NCBI GenBank assembly: GCA_019055375.1
Contig: JAHQIW010000907.1
Span: 1 to 64,000 of the forward strand
Length of the DNA stretch: 64,000 nt
DNA from: Parelaphostrongylus tenuis
Taxonomy: Eukaryota > Nematoda > Chromadorea > Rhabditida > Metastrongylidae
Reading direction: 5' to 3'
The translations under genes and the position numbers were made by a program. This document shows, one piece after another, positions 1 to 13,455 of the stretch. The notes beneath the pieces were generated by a model. The model was given only the letters and a program-made list of their open reading frames with translations, was not told the origin of the DNA and searched no databases. Position 1 is the stretch's first letter; each line of letters begins with the position of its first letter.

Positions 1-270
1 TCATTCCTCCTACGATGCTAAAATGGCGTCAATTTAATAGCGCTGAACCATAAAGATTTGATCAGTACCCTTTAAACCCTTGTATATAATAATACAGTGA
101 CAACATATGCAGATATCAATTATAATATGAAAGTATAACAGCTTTAAAGGTAAATATGGGCAGATTTCGTTTCAATTCACATTCCCGCCCTTCTATAATT
201 ATAGTTTACTGCTTGTAGTAGAAAGGATGTTCACTGTGACAAGCACTGAGAACCTCAACTGATTACTTAC

Positions 271-486
271 CGGTTGATTGTAAACGACGAAGCACGCCAC
301 CACCACTGGAATTTTCATGTCACATTCACGGTGTTGCATACAACAGCAACAAAATGTCTCCAAGGCCATTTCGGCTAGGTAATACGACCCGTCTGGTATA
401 CGAATTGGCTCTACACACACCACTATCACAATCACTACCACCAACAGCGATACCGACACGCATCTCAAGGTCATTCGATGTGACAT
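271..486 (-). CDS. Possible first exon with signal peptide or membrane anchor
   Basis: From an ATG at 484-486 (or 472-474) the frame runs to a consensus donor CCG|GTAAGT at 271. The N-terminus MTLRCVSVSLLVVVIVIVVC is an almost ideal signal peptide or signal anchor, followed by a short stretch and a CCCC cluster. The next exon would lie below 271 or off the left edge and was not found. An overlapping minus frame (326-559) is open too, so the assignment is uncertain. Confidence 0.25.
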
Positions 487-1644
487 CAGATCTATGAACA
501 ATAACGGGATTTGCAAGTTGGTTTCTAGGCATGCTGAATTGATTTGCATGCCTTAGCAACGTTTACAGAGATCTAAAAAGATAGAGCAGCCTGATGTTCC
601 TAGTGCAGTGTACCTTGAAAAACTGGTGTCGTGGTTGCTAAAAAAAATCAACGCTATATTTCTATTTCTGTCAGAAGCAGCGGTACTGGAAGCTCTGCTA
701 CTACTAGATGACACCACACTGCGAAGTAGGAGCAACTGTGGACGATCAACTAATGGATTGTTGCTGAGTTCTAAGAAGACGAAGATGTTGCTAACACTTA
801 TCCGAGTGGACCATTCTATTAAAATTGGCCTATTTCCTTGAAAATTAGAGAGTACTGAGGTCTATTATCTCGTAAAAAAGAGTTGGAGTGAAAGGCATCG
901 GAAGTGTGCAAGACGCGCTGCAACACATGACCGCAGTGGTCTTCTCTCAAATTTCTAGCCTACAGCACGAAAATAAGAAACTATAGTCAAAAAAAAAACT
1001 CGCGACGAAGTATCCAGGATCATTAAAAGTGTCCAAACTAAGGACCACTATATGGAAATGAATAGCCATCGAACTATTAAGAGCGTACTATAACGGGACT
1101 TTGGAACATAAGGACTTCATTGAATGAACTATAATGCGGATCTTCGCTCACCGTTTGAACAACGCATGATTGACATATTGCAATCATCATATTGACGGAT
1201 GTTCAGACAAAAAAAAAAAATGAAACTCGCTCGAAATATTTAAGGTTTGAGGCGGACTATAAAGATGAATGGGCGTACGAAAGAATAGCTAACGTATTAA
1301 AAAATCTTCTCTCATCACTCGTCGGACCAAACTAAGAGAAAAATAACACAAATTCCTACTCCCCCCTCCCAAAATATTTTAGCACCCTAATTTGTGATAT
1401 GAATGTAAAGAATGTTTAATTCAAGAAACAACTAACAACCGGTAGAAGTTAGAGGGGACCACTGCGATTAGTACGGCGCAAATCCATTTATCAACGGAGC
1501 CCGACCAGTTAGCAAGAATTCATCACTATCACACCCCTAGTTCGGAGAACGATTCCCTGAGTATCGAGCATCAGATGCTTATCTCATCGAAATTCCATCG
1601 CGATATCTATAGGCATGCATCATCATTAGCATAGAATGACTTAC

Positions 1645-2337
1645 TCCAAAGGGATTCACTGATTGCAGCACACAGATGACGATCTTCGGGAATGGGTGGG
1701 GTTCCTTGATGTGGCGCGGTGACGAAAACCACAGATGAGCTTGTCGCTCCTCCCATAGTTACAAAAACAATTAGATTCTTGTCAAATCACTACAAGACTA
1801 AGATTTTTACTTTTGAAACTGTGCTTGGTCTACACCCACATTTCACTATGATCCGCTGATAACAATTTCCAAGGTTGGGGGTGGGTGGCCGCAGTGAAAG
1901 AACCTAGTGGTGCACTTGAGTCATTTCTCTTTTCGCTTTGGAAGAAATTAGATTTCTAATTAAATAAATAAGTGGATCACAGTTTGCAACGGTCTGTCAT
2001 GAAACAACCCCCATTATTTCCTTTTCAAAACTCATGTTTCCATTAATCGAGAGTCGTTTCTATTTTGTGAAGACAGAAAGTAGACTCAATAATAGTCGAG
2101 GTCGGCGACATATTTTTATTTTCATTCCGCATTCCATTTTACCCTTGCCATCGTCATTCATAAATGAATGTTGTCGATCAGGTATGGATTAGGCTTCAAA
2201 TTCCTAGGCCTTATTGCCTTCTTTAGTCAATGCTTCTTGATTTCATGACGCGAAGATGATTTTTCTTTCTTGTAACCTGAGATGGCCGTGCGACATCAAG
2301 TGTACTTTTGTTCCATCCCAATAGGTGGTTTGCCAGT
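1645..2337 (-). CDS. Two possible exons of an unrecognised gene
   Basis: Exon 2337-2277 follows a good acceptor (TTATACTTAG) and ends at CAG|GTTACA. It encodes DWQTTYWDGTKVHLMSHGHL. Block 1756-1645 begins at an ATG or just before it and ends at a consensus donor GGA|GTAAGT. It encodes MGGATSSSVVFVTAPHQGTP then PIPEDRHLCAAISESLW. Both have coding-like codon use. The intervening 500 bases hold no clear exon, and the two need not belong to the same gene. Confidence 0.3.
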
Positions 2338-3240
2338 CTAAGTATAAGAGAGAATTTTATCTTCCGATCAATTCTCACAAATGACAGCAACACCTGTGTA
2401 AGTCAGAGGCTGCCAAAATAGTGTAGGCAACTTACGGTGAAAAATAAAAGAGAAGAAAACCGACCCAGATGTAGGAAAATTTTTTTATCTTCCATTTCGT
2501 TACACGACGTGCCTTCATATCTACTGGGCGGCAGGACTCTCCGTCGAATGCGAACCAGCATCTCGTGCAACAACTGACAAGTGCTTCCTTACCAAGAGCT
2601 TCCGCTACCCCTCCAGTATATTATCAATGGAACAAAAAGCAAATACCAGTTTAAAACATATTTGAATGAGTATCTTGTGCCACCCCGAATCGAACGCACT
2701 TTATTCCTAAGGTAAAATAGACACGTGGTAACCAAATAGCGTGCGTTTGTTCAGAAATAATTATTATTCAATGGACCATGTGTATTATTGTAGTAATTCA
2801 CTGACTCTTTGCCAGCATTAGTGGCAAAATACAAAGAGAAGCCTTGAATGCTCATAATTGATACTCCACGCAGTTTACAACTTTGTCGGTGCCTGTTTTA
2901 GGGCACAGAATACGTCACTGAACAAAAACATCAACTTAGCTCTCTATCGTCTTTTTTTGAATACAAGAGCCGTGTTATTGAACACGATGAAAAGCTGTTC
3001 ACGTAATAACTTTTTTTCCTGTTACATTGGAACAAGAAATGCAGCCTTCGAAATAAAATAAAAAAATTTTTTGGTGAAATTATTTTAATTTAAGACTACG
3101 CTCTCCGTGTAACTACATTAAGTGCTTGAAAACACCATACAAACTTCAAAAACGACAAAGTTCTTGTCATTTATTTCTACGGGTTGCGTGTCTCGATCCC
3201 ACAGCCTCAAGAGCCCTCTCCGTTAATCAGTAATGGCAAT

Positions 3241-3454
3241 CACCCTGTGGGCATAGCGCTTTGGCGCTCGTTTTTCTGGTGTTGTCCTTAGGCTCCTGTC
3301 TCTCGGTAAGATCTGTGCGCATGTCGGGAGTAACCGCTCGTTCCGGGTTGTTTATAATATATTGCCACGTTCGTGAAGTAGGAGATTGATATTCTGCAAG
3401 CAAATGATACAGGGGAGTCTGAGGAACGAATGGTACAAGTACTAGACCCTCCAA
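3241..3454 (-). CDS. Possible exon, unrecognised
   Basis: An open block contains VPQTPLYHLLAEYQSPTSRT, then NNPERAVTPDMRTDLTERQE and a basic end. AG acceptors occur at CGTTCCTCAG and TTTGCTTGCAG, and a GTGATT donor near 3241. GC content is higher than in the flanks. No family recognised. Confidence 0.25.
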
Positions 3455-3749
3455 TATAAAAACTTGGATACGGCCAAAAAAGGTTATAAATAGATGCTAT
3501 CATTGATTGAATGTAGAGTTAACCAGACACCTTGCTGTTTCGTGATTAAGGTGTGCATGTGTATTGTACACATGGTCGTTATTCGAGCCTCACGTTCCTT
3601 TGGGGGAGAAAAACCACGTACTTCCAGCCACTTTTTTGATGTGTGGACCTCTTCCTTAGACTCTGCCTCGCTTACCATATTCGTGATAACTCTGCCTCTC
3701 GCAAAGCCAAGCAAACATCACTATATGTTATTTGATCAATCTTTATAAT

Positions 3750-6700
3750 GATGTTCACTAAACGTTGATCTGTAGTGGCCAGTGCGCCTCCTGGAGTACC
3801 CTATAATTTCTTTATTTTGTTACCACTTATTGATTTTTTCAATATTGTGTAGGAAGCATGTGGAAGCATTGCATTGAGGCAGATAGACTCAGATGGTGAC
3901 GACATGACCGAAGTGTATGACCGTCCGACTTAACTCGCTGGGGTTTGATTCTTCTTAATCATTTTGCTTTGCTTTGTGTGACAGTGATGTTTAGGCCTTT
4001 CCACTCAATTCCTTCCATATAAATTGTACTCGTTTTGAATAGCAATAGATTCGGGTGACTTTTGAACTGTATAAGTTTGATCCTATATTATTCCCTATAT
4101 TCCAGTTTTGACACACTATACACTTGTGTCAGATTATCTTATAAAGCAAGTGGTGTGTGTTTATAGGTCTGAGTTGGTATCAATGCTTCCTCTATACCTC
4201 GCAATAACATGACAATTCATCTCAGTGGTTACTCCACAATTGGCATCTGGGCTTAATGTCCCGTAGATATCACAACCTTCGCTCACACTTGCATATTGGT
4301 GCTTGATACATGATGTGAAGTACACACAACAGTCTGTGTGTCCCTCGGAGGTTGCAAATTTGTCTTGATCAACTCAATAATAGAACTTACTACTACCCTA
4401 CCTGTCTAGTGCTCTGTGCCGTATTGGTGTGCTCAGTCTCGCACATGTCAGTGACAGCGCGTCGGCGTGAATGATTGTCTCCGCTCTTCTCCCAAGGTCA
4501 ATCATGTGTACATGTAAATCAGGCAGTTCCTGTACCCCGTCTTTAGTAAAAAACTCAAGAACTAACTGCTGTCTCTAGTCGACGGCTGCTTTTTGTTACA
4601 GGACCCGCGCAAAATGAGGTAATCATTCCTGAACATATACTAAAACACTTGTGGATGTGTGCGTATCAACAGTAAGCAAATTGCAGCATGGTCCGTCAAC
4701 ACACCTCACAAGGATGAATCAGCATACAAGGTCGCTCTGCGAGTGTGCGTGTTGCCCAATTATGGCAGAAATACAGATCTCGTAGGCGGGTTATGTGTTC
4801 TATGGACATAATACATATCTCACTGTGAACTGTGTCAAATGGCACCGTGGTCGTGTGTATCTGTGGCATAAAAGCACAATACTCCCAAGAGGACGAAAGA
4901 GGCGCCGATAGCACTAAGACCTAGGCGCAAAGAAGGCATAACGGATCGATGATGGTTCAGTGTTACATAGAGACGCGTCGTGTCAAAGAGGGACTATCTC
5001 TGACACAACATCACACCACAAAGTCAGGGAATGTCCACTAACAGTCACACAGGTGTATTGATATTGTGGGTGTTTAGTTTTTTTACTCGCGCCGGGGATT
5101 CCTTTAGAGGATTATTTAACATCCAGGGATGTCAGGGGAGCGGAGTGTCGGCGGAAGGAGAGTGTCAAGCTGCTAGTATCTCGATTGAGGTCACCATAGG
5201 TGTCATAGAGCGCCTATAACTTAGGCATACTATAAAAAAAAAAAAAAATTAAAAAAGAAAACACGTTGGGTGGGTATGTGTGCTCAAAATAAGATTCATA
5301 TCATTATCCAAAAAGAGACAAAAGAATTTTATTCGGCAAAATATCAATCTGATTGGTTACTTATGGTGCACTGAGGATGGTCTAAAAAGACCTAGCAAGA
5401 CATCCATGTAGCATCAGTAATACTGCTGGAGCAATGATCTGCCTTAAATACTGTAACAGAGATATAGTCGAAAGGATTGGCTAAAGATAATCTCCAGTTA
5501 TGTAGACAATCATGTACACACTCTGCTGGGTGACACATTCAAACTTTGGGACATTGTGGGTGTGTTGAACGGTCGCAAAGGAGCTGACACTTGCAGCGGA
5601 ACAAGGATAGCGTAGAATGGGAAAACAGCGCTGACACGAAGCGAGTGGGGATTGGATAAACAAAGCGGGGAAAGGATGGGCACATGGACATAGGCTGTGC
5701 GCAGGGGAGATAGAGGAGTGTCCAAAGAAGCGGGCGTGTGCGTAAGGTCACACGGCGCATACACAGATACACATACATCAGACAAGGTCGGCTCAGCGTG
5801 CAGGAGACAAAGGCAAAGAGGGAAAGGCATAGTCCTTGACAAACAAAAAGATATCGGATGAGGTGTCAGTGGGCATACAAAAAGAGGTTATTTTGAACGG
5901 AAGAGAAAAATGCACAACACCAGAACTTGTTGTATGCCTGTGACTGGAAGATAACCTCGCCAAAACGATGGAAGGAATCGTCCCTTATGACATAATCAGA
6001 AGAGTCGATGCTATCGTAATAAAACAACAGAACGATGAAGTGAACTGAATGATGGAGGTGAGGATAGGACATAAGAGAAGATGGCCCCAACAGTTTGGTG
6101 AAGTAATTATCCACTTGATGGCTATGTTTTACAAAAAAAAATCATGGGAAAATTGCTGTAGAAATATGTAAAGGCTGATGCTTAGGACGCTTACCATGGA
6201 TCTCTCATGGATAGATTCAACAATAGGTGTGTGAATCATCACCTGAATAGACATTACTCGCTGCATATTCAGAACTGGATTTCGGAATGAAAGCAATGAA
6301 AGAGTTGTACACTACAGAGGGCCTGTTTGATTTCTTTAGTTTTACGTCAAGATCAGAATGACGTCAAAACGCGCTTGATATTCGGAAATGTTCGAAAACC
6401 AAGCGGTACCAAAGTTCTGTTAACTTTAATCAATAAGTTGTCAATAACAAATCGCTCTATGACGAAAAGGGGAAATTGGTAGCAGGGATCCATGGATGTG
6501 TTTCATAAAGTTGGCGGGCGCTTATTGTTGCCGCTCAGCGGGACGCAGTGAGACCAGCTGGTCCATGGCCTAAATGGAAAGGACGCGAACGCTCTACTGA
6601 TACAAAATTGAGTGGGATCGACAAGTATCACTTAGAAGAGGATGATTTGTTCTGCTTTGTTCTAATCTCATCTCTTTTTAAATAAGTGCAGTCAAAATAG

Positions 6701-7370
6701 AATAAATCATGACTAATAAAGGTGATTTTATAATTGGTAGTTAGAAATGGGACGACTTATATCCGAATATAAGTGGTAGGTAGCAGCATTTCGGAACGAG
6801 TCGAAGTCACGGAACATAGAAGAAAGCTCATAGGCAAAGCTACACTCTCTTAACTATTTTCAGAAAGGTGTAACGCCAAATTGAAAACAAGAGATATAAA
6901 TGAGAATGCAAGTATTATTGAAAGAAACTCGTTAAAAGCGCATGAACGGTTCATATCTACTAACGAGATTTTGGCAAAAATGGCTTAGAAAAAGTACAAT
7001 TCCGCCGTTCTACTTGATTGGTAATCAATCATATCCGCCAGCTCTATGATGGCGATAAATCCTGCCTGACTGAGCTGAAGCGCTGAAATATGAGTTCGGC
7101 CTCGGATGAAACCATATGCGTTTCAAAAGGTCACTGCTCAAATAGCCGAGCACTAGGTTGTGTCGAACACTCGTGTGGCTGGTCAAAGCACTTACGGCGG
7201 TCCATTTCTAACAAAATGATCCTGAGAACTATAACATCGCGCCAATGAACGGCGATGGAAGCTAAAAGCTATAGTGATGCATTCGAGCGATTGGCATTAT
7301 GTTGAAATAATTTAGTTCAGCTTCATGACTATATCTCACTTTCATGGATTTTTACTGGATCATTGTAGAC
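3750..7370. other. No gene recognised
   Basis: Mostly AT-rich. The stretch 4440-5860 is richer in GT/AC dinucleotides and open in several minus frames (for example 5510-5842), with a low-complexity Pro/Leu/Ser composition and no splice-bounded exon. Nothing else is supported. Confidence 0.5.
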
Positions 7371-7377
7371 TCCCGAG

Positions 7378-7510
7378 GTCATGTAACGCAGTGGTTTGAG
7401 ACACCTTTCAATGAACATGTGATCGTTGGTTGGCTTGCGTGGCTAGAGATGAGCAAGCCTTGCTAATTAGCCGGGTCTATAAATTGCAACCGAACTCATC
7501 TGGCAAAACA
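7378..7510 (+). repeat. tRNA-derived SINE, old copy
   Basis: Degenerate head (ATGTAACGCAGTGGTTTGAG) and weak B box; the spacing matches the family. Confidence 0.4.
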
Positions 7511-9590
7511 AAAATGTCGACTCGATAGATCGCTAAGTTTGAGATGGATACTGTGCAAGCCAAAAAATATGACGTTACTTCAGCAATTCTTAATACAGTG
7601 CTTATGATTGATAGCGTAATTATAAAGGAGTCTCCAACGTTGAACATTTCACTTTTTCAGGTATTGAAATATTACGATATCAATCAGGTACGTTTCAAAT
7701 TGTATTTTCGGAGCGGCGATGATAAGCGAAAAAATAACAAAGAGCTTCAATGTATCGTTATAAATAGCATCGTCGATAAAATTTTTTATTAATTCGTCCT
7801 GGATGTACCTGTACACTTCCACATATATTCTATTATTTCTCTTTACAAATTTAAGTTCTTATGAGCGTATCAATTTGTACCTCACTTCAAATGCACTTTG
7901 TCGAATAGAATACTTGTTGAATACATTTGCTTTCGATGTCTACGTAGAGAAAATTTTTCGATTGATGGGATCCCCTCTTTGATAAAAGTTTAGCAGATTA
8001 TTAGTAGCATATTTGTTCGACGATACACTGCCATCCTTAGCTTTATTCACGTATGAAAGATACAAGAGAGAACCTCTAAGTTTTGTTCTCTGAACATCGC
8101 ATTCACAATACTCCTCAGCATTCCAGACTCATCTATCAACATCGCTATCTTTCAATCACATGAGCTTCCTCCACACCCGTCAGCAATACAGCATCGCTTA
8201 GCGTTAAAATTAGTGGATACTGAAAATCGGCGATGAGAGAGGGTTGTAGGGTGCTTTGGTCTTCACTTATACATCACAAACATGTAACTGCTAATGCTCC
8301 TGAAAAGCGCCAGTATCTGACAACTCAACCGTAAACTCAACCAAAAACACGAAAAATCGCAACGAGGCAATCTGCGCATCATCATCATATACAGTATGCA
8401 TAATGAATGAATGACTGGCCATCGGGCCGAACAAATAATGTGCAAACAAAGAGAAGTTAGCGAACCGCGGAATACGATGCCTCATGGAACTGAATCAAAA
8501 GAACACACATGTTATTTGAAATATATTGGAGACGAATCGGATACTTTTACACACCTCTTCAGCCAATGTTAAATTCGATTTTGAATAAGAAAGTTGTGAT
8601 AGAAGTGATTCTTCAAATAGTTCTTACTTAACACGTTGTCTTCGGTCAAGCAATAATATATTCGATAATCTAAGCGACTATCGTTTTTCCAGAGATATTT
8701 TTACCTCCTCGTTGATGGGTGATTGCTAAATAACATCGAAAACATCTTTAGTGAGAGACAGAGCAAGGGCCTCGCTGATCCAGTACATGGCATGCAAGCT
8801 CCTGCTACGAGTAGTCGTGAGTTCAAGAATATAATTCATCAATTCGTTTGTTTTCCTGAAAATTTCCTGTCATTATAACTTGCTAAGGATGCAAGGACGT
8901 TGTTTGCTTGGTCTAGTAGACTTGAAATTGAACTGACGACCTTCTGCATACTGCAGAGCATTGTGCGACAGGCGATTTTGCATCTCTAGATAGCCAAAAA
9001 ATTCCTTGATCTGAAAAAAAAGAATTCGCAAAAAAAGTTAAATATGGTGCAAAGCCATCTGATAGGCTGCACAGTTGATTTGCAAAAGCTCCGATGGTAC
9101 GTCAAACATTATTTTCCAAAAGTACGTCACAGAGTTGTTGCACAGTTACCACTCAATAAACCTATAAGAACGTGACATGCGACGGCCCGGCTAAGCAAAA
9201 TTGCATGTGGTTGGATTTTTTTGTTATCCAACACCCGATGACGATTAACTGTGTGGTCCCTGACTAGTGTCTAAAGAACTCTTCCTTAGGGGAAGTTAAA
9301 CATGTGGTGTTAGCAGTGCTACCACTTATACAAACCTATTACCAAGATCCGATGGCCCCAATAGATCACGACAGACACTTTCTCAACTCACGGCTATGCA
9401 AACATAACAACGAGTATTCAAAGTGATTTGTTGAAGTGCAGTGAAATGAGTGGGTTGCGCAAAGTAATGCTCTTTATAATTGAAGAAAAACTTGTTCCTC
9501 AAAGTAGAAAAGTGTACAGTGTTTGCTTTCTCAAAACTGCTGACACTTAAGCGAATACCGAGACCGACTTTCAGTTAATTTAGGCATTAA
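7511..9590. other. No gene recognised
   Basis: A minus frame at 8291-8485 with PMASHSFIMHTVYDDDAQIA is mildly coding-like but has no clear splice sites. Confidence 0.45.
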
Positions 9591-9596
9591 TTGGAT

Positions 9597-9657
9597 AATT
9601 CCATATATTTCTTATTTAGCGAACCTCGTGCTCGCTGAATAAGAAATATTCGGAATT
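9597..9657. other. Short perfect-type hairpin
   Basis: Arms of 26 bases (9597-9622 and 9632-9657) pair with 23 matches around a 9-base loop (ACCTCGTGC). Arm core: ATTTCTTATTTAGCGA. Size is that of a microRNA precursor, but no expression evidence is available; it could be a tiny inverted-repeat relic. Confidence 0.5.
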
Positions 9658-10824
9658 ACATAAACACTTTCTACAAATTTCTCGTATGAATCAAAATTCT
9701 TTCAAAATGTTGAACCATTTTTTTCTACAAATCTCTGTTACTGATTCCAAAGTTGACGCGCCATAATCGTAAAAGACATTTGTCTCCAACCAGTAAGCTA
9801 AGTTTGTAACACGGGTGAAGTTAGTCGAAACTAAAATTTGCTATCAGCTGCGAAGGACAAGAAAAAGGCGAATTTCGTCAGTGAACAAAGAGCCAGAAGA
9901 GACTATGAAACACAATTCGAGTGGACACGAAAGACAATTCATCATTGTTAGCCGGAATTAATTGCTGGCAACGCTAGAATATAAGGCAGATTGCGCAACT
10001 CAGAGGAGGACATTCCACGTACTGAGATGAACAAGATTACCGGCAATCTTCATACGATTTGATCGGCCGAAAGTACGAAACGCCAAAAACCTAAACAAAA
10101 CGACTCGGAAAAGACTAATCTAGAATCAGTAAGTTAACAAGTTATTGAAGCTGACATTCATGATCAAATTTTTTTTACACCGGTTAGTCACATTGTGGAC
10201 TTAGCCTTCTACAGAACAGAAGCGTTTCCATATTTATCTGCAGGTTACTGAGAAAGATTGTAAGCTTAATGGTGAGTATATCGCTGAGATTGTTACTAAC
10301 TCTAGATGTGTAGCTCTGTTGATTATTTCACCGACTGATGACCAAATTTCCAGAATAGTCACCATAACGAAATAAAGAAATCTTTTTTGAAGAGAATAGA
10401 TTTTCAAAAAAATAGTTTAGACATTCATTAATGCAAATATTGGTAACTATCAGCAGAGTTCTGATGCTGTTCTGCTTACTTGTACAAGAATAATTTGAAA
10501 AGAGAAAAAGAGGGATGAATAAAACTACGCTATGCCATTCAGTTGTAGTGTAAGTAACCAATTCAACATACTTAAGTATTGACCAACTCAACAATCTTAA
10601 GCAAATAAAATAGACTATTCGCAGATGGAACAAAATAACAGTCAAGATTGAGTAACAGAGGTAATCAAGTTCAGATAGTGTGCTTTTGGAAAGCTCGCTT
10701 TCAACTTCCGCATTGTGAAGTAAAAAAACTCAGCAGAATCCTTCTCGAAACTTTGTGCGCTCTGAGCTAAGGCATACTCCACTTAAACTAATAGTAGTGA
10801 TTTATTCAGGTACTCATAATTATC

Positions 10825-11205
10825 ATTTGAGCCAATATGTCATGTGGCCTGTTAAATGGGCTGACTTATAGAGCTCGATACACGTGCTTCGACATTGACA
10901 GTCTCATCACTCGAGAGGTACCCTCGTTTTTAGCCGATCCTCTCGGGGCGCTCAGTCCCCTATAGTAAGAGTAGCCAACGACGAACATTTTATACCGTCC
11001 ACTAAGTGAAATTATCACTGCAGTGACAACACTGTCCAAGACGAAGAGTATCGCCCGACTGATGAGACTCTCATAGTCGAAACACGTGTATCGGGCTTTT
11101 TAAGTCAGCCCTATAACAGACTACATGACATGTGGCTCAAATATTAATTACGAGATATGTTGAAATTTGAGCGTGGTCTTACGAAAACACTTGAAACGAA
11201 AGGTA
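10825..11205 (+). repeat. Fold-back family 1, complete copy
   Basis: Arms begin ATTTGAGCCAATATGTCATG and end ACATGACATGTGGCTCAAAT (to 11143). Each includes the GATACACGTG and GTCAGTCGG/CCGACTGATGAGAC blocks, about 90 bases per arm with a 150-base centre. A shared 3' flank (GAGCGTGGTCTTACGAAAAC) runs to about 11205. Confidence 0.75.
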
Positions 11206-11379
11206 TCCAGGTACTATTTTGAAAACTTGTATTGTGCTACACGATTGCTTCTTTCTATTATCCGAGATAAATGAAATAACGATTTCTCTCGGTACTCAAG
11301 AGCTTCTCATAAGAAAGTTAGTGATCACTCAAAACCTTGAATTCCTCGCTTTTACCATTCGTACTCTTTTTTTTCTTTG

Positions 11380-11960
11380 AAAAAGCCCTTTTATAACGCT
11401 GTAGCATTCAAAGTGAAGTTAAGTTTTACATCGACCACGCGCTTTTACTATTACTTATTTTACTATTACGGTCGTTGGAAGCTCGAAAAACATATGAACG
11501 TGTAGAGTAAATATTGTAGTATTAGAGTCATATGTTTTATTTGGAGATTCTTCAAAAGCGGTCAAAAACCTCAAATTAAAAAACAAATATTGCAATTCAC
11601 ATGCGAGTCGCGGCAGCACGATCGATCGATCGCCATATCGAATAACGCCTACGCACTAACAGTGGCCGACAAGCGGATGAGCCGCTTATGTGAAATCTTA
11701 TCTTATATTTCTGTCTACACTGCAGTGAAACGATCTTTCTAGAAAACAAGCACAGCGTTGGAATCGTCGAAACCTACGCTATCGAGTAATTGCTTATAAT
11801 TTTTAGGAAAGAGCCCTGTCCTTGTGATAAATATACGTGTGGGACACACAAATATTTGAATTCTAATACAGCGCTGTAAAGAGGCCTTTTCAGGGAACGG
11901 CTACGTAGCACAGCAGCCAGAGATTCTAGCTTATGAATAATTGCTAACACTCTTATAAAA
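11380..11960 (+). repeat. Dispersed repeat, partner of 62560-63150
   Basis: Same ordered blocks as the ogt-1 intron copy (CCCTTTTATAACGCTGTAGC, GGAAGCTCGAAAAACATATG, ACAGCGTTGGAATCGTCGAA). Contains a GATCGATCGATCG run near 11622. Further short family members lie at 16735-16930 and 27265-27350. Confidence 0.55.
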
Positions 11961-12187
11961 ATTGTTGTTCAGCGAAGGAGTCGTTTCTTCATATGTCCCC
12001 GGATAACAGATAAGAGTCTCCAATTATTCAGGAAGTTTTACAACACTTCTATGGACCAACACGAAGCATAACTCATAAATAGGGTATATTTTTCTCTGAA
12101 AAATAACATATTGAAATCACGCTTACCGATCAGTCTCAAGTGGTACACGATTTCACAGTCGGTTAATGGAGCAGAAATACAAAACTG

Positions 12188-12300
12188 CACGCGTACACAT
12201 ACATACACATACACATGCACATACACACACTACACACGCACACACACGCACATACATATACACACACACAATACATACAACACACACACAAACACACGTA
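12188..12300 (+). repeat. (AC)n-rich microsatellite
   Basis: About 110 bases of imperfect CACA/CATACA repeats. The open frames across it are artefacts. Confidence 0.9.
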
Positions 12301-13272
12301 GGATCGTATAAGCCAAGCAAACGTCACGTCTTCGTCAAATCAACGATTCGTAACATAAGAATACCGCAATGAGTCAAATTTTGCATGGAAAAACTGAGGA
12401 ATTTTCTCATGGAGAACTCTTATAGAGAACTACACAATCGCTAACACTATTTATGATTCGACTGATCATTGAGTAAATCGAGAGTGATGCCAGCTAATTT
12501 TCATACTTTGCCTTCTTCAGTGGCACCCTAAAGTTATCCAATGCTACGTATTCTCAAAGCATTATATCTTTGCTCGGACGTCGTTTTCTCGTCTCGTTAT
12601 TTCTGTTTCTCCAGTTTGTTTCTGGTAGCAAAGTAACAACTTATTACGACATAGACTTTTCCCATTGGTGTCCCTAATTCAAAATGTCGAAATCCTTCTC
12701 AGCTTGGCAACCTTTTTGAATATCTATTTCATCCGCTGTGTATATCACAGCTTAAATTCAATAACACTTCTATACTGAAAATAACGACTTCGGTGATTAT
12801 TTCCTATTCAGTGGGTATGTTATTTTTGAGTTGATTTTTAGGCAGCTTTCAAGTAAGTCAGAGCAACTCAGTCGATCGTCAAAGACGAAATTACCATTTG
12901 AAAACTGGTGTATACTTCTTCAAACTCACGTAAAAATTTTTTATGCATGACTTAATTTTTATTTTGCCTCGTTATTTGAAGACACTCTTTTATCAGATCG
13001 TTTTCGCTGCAGCTACCATATTCTGTTTTGTTGACGCTTATGGCCTACGCAAAAATTCACAAGTGTGTTGTGTGGGCCACGTGGCAATTATGGGAGTCTA
13101 ATCCCTATCTAATTGGTTCTTTCCATACAATGATGCCTATATGCATGTACTTATATGATGCTACTAGACCAGTCAGTAAACAACTATTGTACGCTTCACT
13201 GAATTCATATGAAATTGATTGCGTCATAAATACATCTATGGTGAACTTCTTGAAATCTCAGCCCATGAGGCT

Positions 13273-13455
13273 TTAGTCCGGATACAGGAAGGTGGCAACG
13301 CCGGCCCCAATTCGTGTCATTAACGAATCAGTTACGCGTGGCAGCATTAGACTGAGCAGAAGGAAGAATTCTAAAGTATCATGAACCAAATTCAACGAGG
13401 TGATGACGGTAGAAATAGCTGTCTGAGAGAGCAGATCTGGTTGTTGTGAACTCAA
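13273..13455 (-). CDS. Possible terminal exon of a membrane protein
   Basis: A 60-codon block ends in TAA at 13273. It encodes AISTVITSLNLVHDTLEFFL followed by LLSLMLPRVTDSLMTRIGAG, with one hydrophobic stretch. The plus strand is also partly open here, so the strand is not certain. Confidence 0.3.
   Translation of the reverse strand: MSSQQPDLLSQTAISTVITSLNLVHDTLEFFLLLSLMLPRVTDSLMTRIGAGVATFLYPD

Noticed and set aside
2500..2620. GC-rich stretch open in two minus frames and one plus frame
   Set aside because: Attractive Cys/Arg-rich reading (CWFAFDGESCRPVDMKARR) but the strand and frame could not be settled.
7020..7320. Possible Tc1-like transposase remnant (GQSTYGGPFL region)
   Set aside because: Too decayed to distinguish from chance; no catalytic motif.
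12111..12372. His/Thr/Tyr-rich plus frames
   Set aside because: Translation of the AC microsatellite.
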